Of a stretch of DNA of 64,000 nt, positions 35,301 to 47,800 are shown one piece after another. Within the stretch, counting starts at the first letter, position 1; each line of letters begins with the position of its first letter. The notes beneath the pieces are model-generated. The model saw only the letters and a list, made by a program, of their open reading frames with translations. It did no database searches and was not told the origin of the DNA. Location of the stretch: NCBI GenBank assembly GCA_932294295.1, contig OW028581.1, positions 15,653,162 to 15,717,161 of the forward strand, read 5' to 3'. The translations under genes were made by a program, and so were the position numbers. Origin of the DNA: Alitta virens (lineage: Eukaryota > Annelida > Polychaeta > Phyllodocida > Nereididae).

Positions 35301-38300
35301 AATCCAGTTGAATACCCCGGAACACTAGTGACTCTGCAGGTCCTGATGTCTTGCGGGGTGCAATCGGAATTTTTAGATGTAGGCACAGTTGTTGGAAGGT
35401 ATAGAGGGCCTTGCGGCACTGATGTTGTGTTGGTGCCAGGAAGAGGAAGTCGTCAAGCATTTTGATGGACTGGATGCTGAGCTTGTTGGAAAGGATCCAC
35501 TGGAGGGCATCAGAGAAACATTCAAAGATTTTACATGATTGGCTGCAGCCCATTGGCAGACATTTGTCGTACCAGTAACCATTCCAGTAGAAACCTGTCA
35601 GGTTGTTTTGTGAAGGATGAAGGGGGATAAGGCGAAAGGCATCAGCTATGTCTGCTTTTGCCATGAAAGTATTGGTCTTGTACCTTTGGATGACATGAAT
35701 TGCGTCAGTAATGGAAGCATACTGGACATGAGAGGAGTGCTTAGGTATATTGTAGTTGACCGAATTAGCATCATATGGGTATAAAAGGTTGTGCAGGAGC
35801 CTGTATTTGCCTTGTTCTGTTTTCTCCCTTATGGCTAAAGGGGAAGATTTGAATTTGTCCAGAGGAGGGGTAAGAAAAGGACCAGCTATTCTGCCTAGTG
35901 ATACTTCCTGTTGGAGCTTTTGAGTGACAATATCTGGATGGAGATTGGCAGAGGCAGAATTTTGCGAGGAAAGAGGTAATTCTGGGCTCTCAAAATCAAT
36001 TAAGAAGCCATTAGTAAAACCATTGAGGATGTACTGTCTGTCTGGGTAATCACTAAGGAGCATGTTGAGGGCTTGGACTTTTATCGGAGTTGAGAGATTG
36101 GTTTGTTGGTGTGTCTTGTCCTTTCTGTTGTTGTTGCCTTGTAGTGTTGTATGTTGATCCACAGAGGTGCTGAGGATGACCCTGTCCACAGGTTGGGCAG
36201 CGGTGCTGGAATCTGCAGCTAAAGTTTTCACACCGCACTCTTGGGGTGTTGTATTTGAAACAATAGCCTTTTGGCATTCCCTGAGGGCTGGCTGCCATCT
36301 GGCCTTGAAAGGGCTGGTCACGAGAAGTGTGTCCGTAGTCTTGGTTGGAGTAGGATGTGTTGGGACCAGTTGCAGTAGAGGGTTGCTGTGAGGCCTCAAT
36401 TTGTATGTCGAATCTGATGGATGCCCATGAGAAGCTGAGGATCTCCTTGGCCCGCCGGAAGCGTTCATCAAAGAAGCAACAGTTTCCTTGAGCTGGTTTA
36501 TTTCCTCCCGAAGAGATGGTGTTGTAGGACTAGTGACAGTGGCTGTGGGTCGCCTAGTCTTTTGAGCAGTGGTCTTGGAAACAGTAGTCCTGGAAACAGC
36601 AGTTCAAGTCCGACGAGGACGCTTGGCAGGGGGCATGTCCGTAACTATTTATTGGAAAGGTAGAATGTGACAAATAAAATATGTAGCGTGAAGTTAGTAT
36701 TGACAGATAATATCACAGATATTTAGGTTTGAACATGTTGAATATGACAAATGTATTGTGTGATGTTACATAGAAAGATGGAGCAATAGTGATACATATT
36801 CCCCTAATATTTTAAATGCTGGAAATAATGTTAGGCATGCTCAGGCAGTTTGCACTGTCCCTGAGTATTCGAGAGTGAAAAATGGCCTTGTTTGTAACCT
36901 AACAGGTGTATGTTGAATATGATATATGCCCAGGCAGTTGCACTAACCCTGAGTATTGAAAAAGTAGCAGTAAGTGTTAATGCTAAAAATGTGAAAATGC
37001 GAAAGTATTGAGAAAAAAGGAATCAGTAAGATACCAGATTAGTGAATTGGTATTTGAGAGGTGAGAGTAACAAAATGATGAAGTTTGAGAAATAATATTG
37101 TGATGTGAGAGTTGAACTTTATAGTGAAAGGTGTGACAATTTGTTGTCTATGAACCTCAGGATTTGGAGGTGAGAGGTAAAGTGTAGCAATTTAGAAGTA
37201 AATAGTGAGAAGTTGAGTGACGTATACCATGATGGTAATAAATGAGCAAGAAAATGGTAATGACCAAATAGTGTAGGATAGAATGATGGAGAAATAATTT
37301 TAAAACGTTTGAGTAAATGAAGATAACAATTGTATTGTATTTTTCCTTTTTTTTAATTTTTATAATGAGATAACCAGGCAGTTTGCACTGACCCTGTTTT
37401 TTTTTAAATTTTTTTTTTATATTATTGATTTTAATATTTTAGTATGGTGATAACTGTGGTTATAGAAAAAGAAAGGACGATGTAAAATGAGAAATAAATC
37501 ATAGGAAAACGGGCAGTTTGCACTGACCCCTTTTTCCAGTGGAGAAAGCAAATTGAAAAGTTAGCAAGTAAGATGTGTAAATAAATAGGCTAGAATACAG
37601 AAAATGAAAGTTGCCAATGCAACAGGTTGCAGTCTTGCACTTGTGCCTCATTCGCAGCCAGCTGCGGAAGGGCACGTCGAAGTGACTTCTTATATTTGGC
37701 TCTGCCCACTGATGAGTTGGGATGGATTGAGTCCTTGGATCAGTCAGACACGGGGATTCTCCAGAAACCCTTGTGTGTGTGGTAGCTTATGAAAGGTGAT
37801 TAGAAGTAGGAGATAAGTTATGAGTGAAGTTCTTCTCAATGAAAACGGCGAAAATGACGGAGTTGAATTTTTTCGTGTCCCTTGTTGATAATATGGCGAT
37901 CTGCTGCTTTGGGGGTCACCCCTGGATGCGCAGGTCATCACGGATGAATGAGTAGGCCGCTCCGCACAAAAACGCGCCTGGGTACCCCAAACTTGGTTAA
38001 TTTATTGAACAGGTTAGTTATGATCTCCTATGTCTGAAATGCAAAATTAGTAACAAAAGGAGAAGAAAGAGTGTATCTTGCTGAATTCAGGACTGCTCAG
38101 TGAAAAGACTCTATTAAGTGATTCTCCTTCAATTCCAGGTGAGAAAGTAACCAATGCAGCCTCCGCTGACCTGGAGGCAACATGTGAAGCATCATCTGAA
38201 GTAACCGGCTATAAATGCACAAAAGCTTTCGATAATGACGAGAGTACACCTTGGATTGCAACTGACCCCGGTGTAGATGCTTGGATAAAAGTATGTCTAT

Positions 38301-39290
38301 ATTGGCAGTTTTTTCGTGCTCATTAATGAAGTTACAGATTTGCACAAAGAAAGGAAAAAGTAAATTAAACAACAAATTGCTGGCAAATCAAGGCTTTTTG
38401 GCAGAACTATTGGTTGTTCTGTATTCTGATGACTATCAAGATATGGGCCTTCCTCACTCTACATAGGTCAACCAGGATTTTGTTTTTCATTTTGACTATT
38501 AAGTTTGTTAATGATTACATTAAAATGTAATTTAACAAAATTTATTTCAGATTTCCTTCAGGTATTATTATAATATCTACAAACTTTTGCTTCTGCAAAG
38601 ATTTCATAAGGACAGAAGTTATAAAACAGTGGATGTTGAGTTTTCCGAAGGTCAGACTTATCAGGTAATTATTTACCAGGTTCTCTCTAAAAAATGTGAT
38701 GTTTAGTAACCAATTGGCCATCTGCATGTGTTATTTCATCATCATTATCATCTTTGTCATCAACACTGGACACCACTGTGCCTTTATTGTAGCAATTGTA
38801 GCAATCATACAATCAAATTGGCAAGTTGAGAGTTAACTGACATTTTGTTTTTATACCTGTGTCTCTGGCTTCTAGACTTTTACTCATCAAAAATGTCAGT
38901 CCTACTTACGATATAACAAATACTTAATTTCCAGTTCTGTGGGGAATCTATAACTCTGTTGGTTAGAACTGCACATGATTCTGTATTATAGCATTATGAT
39001 ATAATAAAATGATCAGTATTTAACAATTACTTATTGTCCAATTCTGATGGGAATCCATGACCTATGTTGGTTAGAACTTCACTTGATTCTGCATCATGGC
39101 ATTATGATTTAATAAAATGATCAGTGTATAACAATTACTTATTGTCCAATTCTGACAAGAATCCATGACCTCTGTTGGGTATAACTGTACATAATACTGT
39201 AGCACGGCATTATAATATAATAAAATGATCAATGTAAAGCAATTACTTAATGTTCAACTTGGACGGGGTGTGTGACCTCTGTTGATTAGA

Positions 39291-39322
<32 letters not shown>

Positions 39323-41768
39323 TATTTAAATGTTCAATCCTGATAAGAATCTGTGATCTGTTGTTAAGAATGGGACATAATCCTTTATCGAATAACTTAC
39401 CACAATTATGAAAAAACTTACCACAATTATATTCAGCCTATTAATTCCTCAAGCTTCGCTTTTGATACTTCCAGATGACACTTGAGCGGCGTTTGGGCGA
39501 ATCAGACACCGATTTAGAGGGCAAATATTTTGACAGCTTGGACTTGGATGGATTTCTTGCCATATCGGTGAAAATTACAGTAACATCAGTTTACAATGAA
39601 GACAAAAACGGATTTAATGAAATTAAGGTGTACTCCAGGTCACGTAAGAGAAATACATATCTTTCATGAAAATGTTGGAATGATGGTAGAGAAAGTTAGG
39701 TAGTCAGTTACCTACTTTAATTATTTTATTTAATATTAGCTGGGTGGCCTTATGGCTAGGACGCCAATTCCATATTGGCCAGATCTGCTGAAGGTCCTTG
39801 GTTCAATCCCAGGTCTAGGCACTCTTCATGAGCTACATCCCAGCTGGAGTCGATATATTGCATGAGATGTTAAATTTGACATGCCTTGTACTTGGTGCCT
39901 ATGCTGAAGCAAGTAAAAGACCCCACCCATGGGGTAAAAGTGTGACCTGATGTAGACTCCATGCCTCTGGCAGCTGGTCATATAAGCTGACTTAGCTTCA
40001 GACCCCGTTGGTACTGAGACATTGTGAGACATTGTAATTACCCAATTGATTTATTTGTAATATCGCCCAAATATGGCATATCACTTCTGGCAGTTTCATT
40101 ATTGTGAATATTAAAATCCATGTATGCATTTGAAGAGAAAAAGTAATAACATTTTATACATTGATTGACTGATTAATTATTCGATTGATTGATTGTGTGA
40201 AGTTTAGGTATTATAATACTATAATATCCCTCTGTCATTCAAAAAAAAAAGTTGAATTTATTAACACCTATTCAATAAATATGTTGCATGACATAGATGC
40301 CAAGCCTCATCATCTCATCACTACGTCTGCTACTGGCAGCTGGTCATGATGTTGACAACCAAGTGCCAAAAAAATGTATACTCCTTTCAGGCGGAATAAC
40401 AGTCAGAAGTGGATCTTGCCCTGACACTACCTTATCTATAATCACAGCCAATATTGCTGAGTGTGAAATAGCTTGTTTGAAAAACATGGACTGCAAAGCT
40501 GCTACAGTTACGGTCCAGAGTGACGTCAGCATTTGCGAGCTGAAGGATAGCGTTTGCGGATCCTTAGAGCCAATTTCAGGAGCAACAACGCTTTTTATAC
40601 AAGGTGAATACATGGGTAGAACCTCATTTTTAACTGGATTAATAAATCTGAAAGAAGTATTATCATAAGTGATAGCCAGGCCATCAATTTCTCTAGATGA
40701 GGGGGGAGGGAGGGGGATACAGGCCTCTTTCATGTGTCGCACCGTGAATTTCCCTCGCTCGTACAAGTGGTGGCCGCAGTTAACATAGGGACACTGGTCA
40801 AGAGTAAAAGTAATAGTGGATCATTGATGTCAAACTATTTTTAAATAAATTTATACTGATACGTGATTTGAAGAGTAAAAACTGTATAACAGAGCACAAA
40901 TGTTTAAAAACGCAAGTGCATACAAAATAGGTAATATTAATTTGTGAATTTCAGTGTGGGGGGGGGGGGGATGATTGCAATGATCATTCCCCCCTTCCCA
41001 GAAAGTGGGAATATGTATCCCCCCATCCCCCCTGTATCGACACCCCTGGAATTTATTGCTCACAAGATATATTGATCTTACCCCAGATGAATTTCATGGA
41101 TTCAATCTTATCCACAAGACTGCAGGATGTAGAGGGAGATACGTATCTGGTGCATTTGACGTGACTCTTGAAGATTGCTTCGCACTTTGTGAAAGGGAAC
41201 CAGGTTGTGATCATATCGCTTACTGTATTGTTGACGACTGCAGCGGAGACTGCGATACGTTCATGGGGCCATGCACAGGGGAGCATTCCTACTATGAAAT
41301 GCTGAAATACGAAAGAAGAGGTGAGACGGTTTACAACTAACTCAAATATTTATTATCTAACCAAAGCAATATTTCAAATATTGCCCAGCGTGGTCAGAAT
41401 GTGCTTATGAATTTTTTTGCAATGACTAAGCAGAAGTATACAATATTTTTGAAGACGATGTTATATTTTGTTTCAGGGATAATTTAAATTGTTAGATGGA
41501 AGCCACTATACAGTGATACCTAGCTATGATCTTCAGTAGATAGGTGTATGCACATTATGTTTAACGAAACAGTTTACTAACTGGTGAAATCATTCAATTG
41601 CGACATGTGTAAGAGTAGAGACTTTAGCTTTTTGAGTAACTGAAAAGTGGGCATGATGAGTCATGTTCCTGTGTGTCCCATGTGTCCCATGTGTCCCATG
41701 TTACTTGGTGACTCATAACTGTCATCACATCAAGATGATGACTCATCATAGGCCAGAAACAGCTGTCA

Positions 41769-41832
<64 letters not shown>

Positions 41833-44800
41833 TATAAGGCCTGTCTGGCTTTTTTTTACGCAAGGCAGACTGATCTGATGATATTATTATTAACATCTTT
41901 ATTCACGCTCAAAGCTTACATGTGAAAAATTGATCGGTTACATTTTAATTAAGAAATACAGATGAATTCAATTATATAATATATTTCATTCACATTTAAA
42001 ACAGTTGTCATAAGACCATCTCTGGTGGCACATAACTCTTTTATGGCAAGTCCATCACTTTTTGTAGTCCCGGGCTTACAGGCTCTATCACAGATTTCAT
42101 CAATATGTTGTATGAGTGACTCAGGATATGTGCCAAGTTCGAGCATATTCAAATCATTTAAAAAATATTTCACATTACTATGAAAAACTGAAATGTCATA
42201 TTGCTTGAGTTCTGAAAAATGTACTTGATAACATCTTGCTTGTGATGCATCAGTGCATCCATGACACTCACTCAGCTGATCGAGTACTCAGCTGATCAAG
42301 TGCATTATACGGCTATGCCACATCATCAGACCTGCTGCCTGTCAGGAGTCATCATACAGCATACACATTAGCAACATAAAAGATAGAGATATAGGTCACT
42401 GATGACTCATCATGCACACGTTTTACTCCTTATAGCAGAAATATGCTTCAATCTTACACATATGACTGTACATGTACTGTAGCGTGCATTGCGCAGTCCA
42501 AATTTGGGAGCTTACTAGGGTTTAAGGCCATAACCAACAGTGTTACTGCCCATGCTATATATTTTATTGCGAAACAACACATGGCTGATTGTTAAAGATA
42601 TTCAATATACACCATTGCATTTCAGGTGGTTTTTATCAAAGGAATTCTACCAGATACGTTGGTTGCTTCACAATCGACGGATGGTCGCTTGGAAATGATT
42701 TATATACATTTAATCCTAATTCTGATGATAGGTGCCGAAGTTACTGCGGTGTTAGCAACCACACCCTTTATGCTATTTATGTATGTATGTTTTGTTTTAT
42801 TTTTAAACCGATTCTTGGGCAAAGTAATGAAAACAAAAAATATGTTAAGATATCTTTTAGAATGTTACCATGTGCCAAGTGATGTTTAATATAAAAGGCC
42901 ATCTTGATCATTGATACAATAACTATGTCGGTGATCTTTTGTAACTATATTTTTGGTAAATTGATACAATAACTATGTTGGTGATCTTATGTAACTATAT
43001 TTTTGGTAAATTGATACAATAACTATGTTGGTGATCTTTTGTAACTATATTTTTGGTAAATTGATACAATAACTATGTTGGTGATCTTTTGTAACTATAT
43101 TTTTGGTAAATTGATACAATAACTATGTTGGTGATCTTTTGTAACTATATTTTTGGTAATATGATGCAATAACTATGTTGGTGATCTTTTGTAACTATAT
43201 TTTTGGTAAAAGTAGATCAAGCAAATTTTCAGTTGAGATTGCCTGCTCTCTTCATTATAAATTCATGAACTATGCATCATACATAATTTGATTCTTGCTA
43301 GGAAGGTGATTCATGCAGTTGTGGGTCTGTAGTGGGTGATACGAAAGAGAGCTTCAGCGAATGTACTGCTGGCTGCTATGGCAACTACAGATCAGCATGT
43401 GGTGGCTATGGCTATGCTTCTGTAAGATACATTGAAGGTAAGTAGCAAACATACCATAACATAATAACATAGCATAACACGATATTACATAATATAATAT
43501 ATCGTTGAACATAAATGTCAAACATAATATAACATAACATTTATTTATTTTTTATTTATTTATTAATATATTTCCACTGGGTTACATAATCTCCTAGGAA
43601 GTTTTCATATGGCCCAGTATAAAAACATGTAAAACAAGTAAAAAGTAATGTATGTTAAACATTGGCAGTGTTGGCCCTTAAGAAAGACCTAAAGTCACAT
43701 TTGAAACGTTCAGTGGTGGTGGCATTGTGAACTTCTTCAGGTAAATTATTCCAGATTGGTTGATCCTCTATAAATAAAAGACCTTTTTAAAAATTTGTTC
43801 TACATACCGGAACATCAACTTGCATAGTATCACCCCTACGGGTGTTTCTCTCATTAGTATCATATGCCATAACCACTGAATTACATAAATAAGCAGGTGC
43901 AGTACCATGGACACAATTGTATATTGTTATACTAATAAAATAATTTATTCTTTCCTCAATAGTTTGCCATCTTAACTGTTTTACTAAATCTATACCTCAG
44001 ACATTTACTGTATCAAAATTGCCACTAACAATACAAGCGGCTCTGTTATGTAGTCTTTTGAATAGTTTGAAATATTTTTGTTGGAACATCCCTAAACTGT
44101 ACATGCGCCTAATCAAAGACAGGCATGATATAAGTTGAATAAGTAATTTTCAAAATATTACTTGAAACTATATGTCTAAGTCTTGCCAACCATGAAAGTT
44201 TGATAGAATGATTTTTAGTGAGTTCATTTACATGGATTTCAAAGGTAAGATTTTCGTCAATATGTACACCTAGGTACTTAGTTGATTTGGTACACTGCCA
44301 GTGACAACCACCAAGTCTAACATCAACATTCTTCTTTGCTCATCATTTAACTTGGAACCAATTAGCAAACAATTTGATTTGTTAGTAATTAGAACTAACC
44401 TATTCGCTTTATACCATTGATTTACTTGACACAAAGTCACATTGACATCATACGATAAATTAACACTATAATTTGAACAATAAATAATTGTGTCATCTGC
44501 ATACATACTGCATCTACCATTTGTAACAAACATTGGAAGATCATTTATAAACACCATAAAGACCAATGGGCCTAATCTAGATCCCTGAGTTATCTGCGAA
44601 GGACTGGAGCACTTCTTATTATGTTTGACAATTTGAGTTCGATTACTTAAGTAGGATTGAAACCAGTCATGAAGTGAGCTAATAGTGCTCAGCGTAGTGA
44701 GCAACTTATAAACACTAGCATTTGTGATTTCAGTAAACTTAAAATCATAAATACTTTCTGGTCTTTTCCATAAAGTGTCATTATAAGGAGGTAAATGATC

Positions 44801-47800
44801 AACAGTGTCATGACCAATGTTTGTAAAAAAATTCATTTAACTCTTCAGCCTTAAGTGGACTACTAGTATCATTATTGTCTGGATATTTACCAGTGGAAGT
44901 ATCAAACTTAACATGACATGACATGACATAAACTTAATAAACTTACATTACAGTGCAGCATACATTCACCAAAAAAATTATTAATTCAAACTAGAGAAAC
45001 AAAAAATATTTGCGTACCACTTTGTAGTGGCCAACATGGTTATTCAAATGGTTAGTCAAATAGACTAGTATCCAAATTACTATTGACCAAGCGACCAGAC
45101 TCTTGCAACATTGACAATACAAAATGTCAATTTCATTAATTTCAAATTCTTCTGGAATCCAAATATATACATTTTAATAAGATGGCTTTTAACAAATAGA
45201 GAGGATTATAGTACTACCTTCATGTGAATCGGCATGATTGCCCAAATAAACTTGGGAAGTTTATGGTGACCAAAGAATTGCTAAGATATGTAATGTGGTT
45301 GCCCAGTCAAGAATTTGACCTCACTGTGAGGTCACAGAACCCTCACAGAGAGCTCACCTTGTGAGGTCACTGTGAGCTAAACTGCTGCCCGACAGGGACC
45401 TCACAGTGACCTCCCTGTGAGCTTACTGTGAACTAATCATATGTGATTTTACGTTTCTGCAAAATTCCCACCTCATGGCAGCTCTGAGCATTAAGCTATG
45501 TCACTTTGTTACAACTTATTATGAAGTAAAAACAAAATCCAAGAAAAGCCTTCATTCATGATTGTCACAAGCTGCATTCAAATTAAGTCAACTCAACAAA
45601 GGACAGTTATTGGGTTGAAACAACTTAAATTATGCAAGCTATCATTGCATTTTTCATTACTTAGAAATGGCTGGTAATAGAGAGTAACAAATGAGCCAAG
45701 TACAGGTCAGCTCAGTTGGTTAGACGTGTGCCTTCTAATTAAGATCGACCCGAATGAAGAATTTGAGCTCACAGTGAGCTCACAGAAACTCAGAGAGGTC
45801 ACACTGTAGGATCACTGTGAGCTAAAAGTGTGACTTCACAGTGGTCTCACAGTGGTCTCACAGTGAGCAAACAGAGTTGAGGTCTTAGTGAGAGTCTTCT
45901 GTGAGCTAACTGTGAGTTGATCATGTGTGATTCTATGTTTCTGCAACATTCCAATCCCATGGTAGCTCTGAGCAATAAAGCGGTGTAACTTTGTTGCAAC
46001 TAATGATCATAATGATGAACTAAACAAAAAACTCCAAGAACAGCCTTCATTCATGATTTCGCTAAGCTGGGTTTGAAACTATGACATACCGTAACCGGCT
46101 TAGTCTAATAGTCCTACACCCCAACCACTACACCAGCCACAATCACTAAGAAACCAGGTAGCCTCGTCTAGTTTGGAGCCCAATCTCGACTTATTTACTG
46201 GAGCCTTTGCTGGAGTGATACCATGACCTACCTAACCCAAGCCTAACAGTCATACACCCCAACCACTACACCAGCCAGTCACATAGAAACTAGGTAGCTC
46301 TGTCTTGGTATAATTAAACAAAAATAAATAAGGTGGAGTAGTAAATCACTTTTATCAATTTATATGTATTGGTGGATTGGTGCAGTGGGACTCTCTGGAT
46401 GTCTTCCTGTGTGCTGTATCAATCATTAACTGATGACAACTACTTATAGAAGTGGTATGAAATTAAAAGAAGATCAACCTATTTTTTGGCATGACTTATT
46501 GTGTAATCAGATAAAAACTAAGGTACACTTTTTTTTTCACCTTAAAGAAAAAGCAGTGAGAGTCAAACTCTGGTTACCCTTACAGAAAGCAACCATGCTA
46601 ACCATTACACCACGGATGCCATTGCTCTTGGTTGTGATTCAAGCATCACGATAAAGTAGCAGTTGTATTTATAGTTTCGGTTATTAGCTGGCCTACATGT
46701 CATCAATGAGCGTGCAACGCCATCTGCGGTGGGTCATACAGCTGACCTCACAGTTAGCTCACACTGAACTCACAGCAGTGAGATCACCACATGACCTCAT
46801 CATGATTTCACTGTGATGTTGCCATGTGTGACATCACAGGATGAGTGTGCGGTGAGGTCACAGTGACCATGACATGAGCTCACTTCTTGACTGGGTGGGC
46901 CAAAAGCACATGATGCAACTGAATTAAAATTGTCATACCTCAACTTTCCAAACAGTCAGCTCTATAAAAAGATCCCACTTTTTATCAGTACTACATGCTG
47001 GTATAAAATAATCCCATGGTTTTCAAAAATACCTTAATTATTCTAAAAGGTATTTTTCTATACGTTTTCTATTTTCAGCCTTTGAAACAGATGCTGTTTT
47101 TCGCTCTTTTATATACATGAGTATATGACTGATGGTATTTGGTCAATATGGCTAAAAACTTTAATTAGTAAATGTGAATCGGGTAAGCCATTCATGTTTG
47201 ACTAAGTTGAAATGGCGACATCTTGGTTGTTATTTTATCAATGTTTAAAGGGGAACTAACACCTTAAGCACTTTACCTCTCAGATGTTAGCTTTAGTCCA
47301 TTGGAACACATCTATGTCTTTCATAACTTGTATATATCCACTGGTAAAGTAATATCATGCATTTATTAGCTGCATGTTGTGATCTACGGAGGCCGCCATT
47401 TTCGACTATCCCGGGTGTTTTGCTCTTGCCGGAAACACGTCACTGTTGTCCTATGAGAACCAAGTGCAATCCAACTGCTTGACTATAGGTGAGCAGTGTC
47501 AACAGGCTAAAGGTGTTAATTGCCATTGAAATAAGAGCATGTTTAACATTGTTCTGTATTTGTTTTGACCAAGTGTCAAGTAAATTGCCATTGAACAATT
47601 TGAGACTATGCAATTGTGCTTTTAAGATATATCTTATCTTTTTATGCTTGTTTTCACCCATACATGTAAATATATATAGATTTATTTATTTTCGTAACAG
47701 AACATAATAAAATGAGAGTAAAAAACTATAAAATCATATTAAAAGTATAAAATAGTAATAGTTGTGAGTAAGAAATATCAATTTTACTTAGTGCAGAGGG

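Larger units (their letters stand above)
33270..37600 (-). mobile_element. Decayed DIRS-like (tyrosine recombinase) retrotransposon
   Basis: On the minus strand, in order: gag-like zinc-finger ORF, reverse transcriptase, RNase H, tyrosine recombinase. This gene set defines DIRS-type elements (DIRS or Ngaro group). Each gene carries a break. Non-coding flanks on both sides contain the TTGC-loop hairpins described separately. I could not find its terminal repeats, so the ends are estimates. It sits in the intron between exons 10 and 11. Confidence 0.8.

Noticed and set aside
35131..36471. Retrovirus or LTR retrotransposon
   Set aside because: No protease or DDE integrase seen; the neighbouring gene is a tyrosine recombinase, which defines DIRS-type elements.
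39739..39825. tRNA gene
   Set aside because: Good box B but continuous with the SINE family-2 body found elsewhere.
40297..40390. Upstream extension of exon 14 with its own ATG and hydrophobic start
   Set aside because: This part matches the SINE family-2 body, and a good acceptor (ctcctttcag) at 40390 gives the correct phase.
41624..41896. 90-codon minus-strand open frame rich in Tyr and Ile
   Set aside because: It translates the (TA)n microsatellite.
42911..43210. CRISPR-like array of 50-bp units
   Set aside because: The units are directly adjacent with no unique spacers, in a eukaryotic intron; it is a minisatellite.
44270..44836. Host gene on the minus strand
   Set aside because: LINE motifs QGSRLGPL and YADD, with an internal deletion, show a dead retrotransposon.
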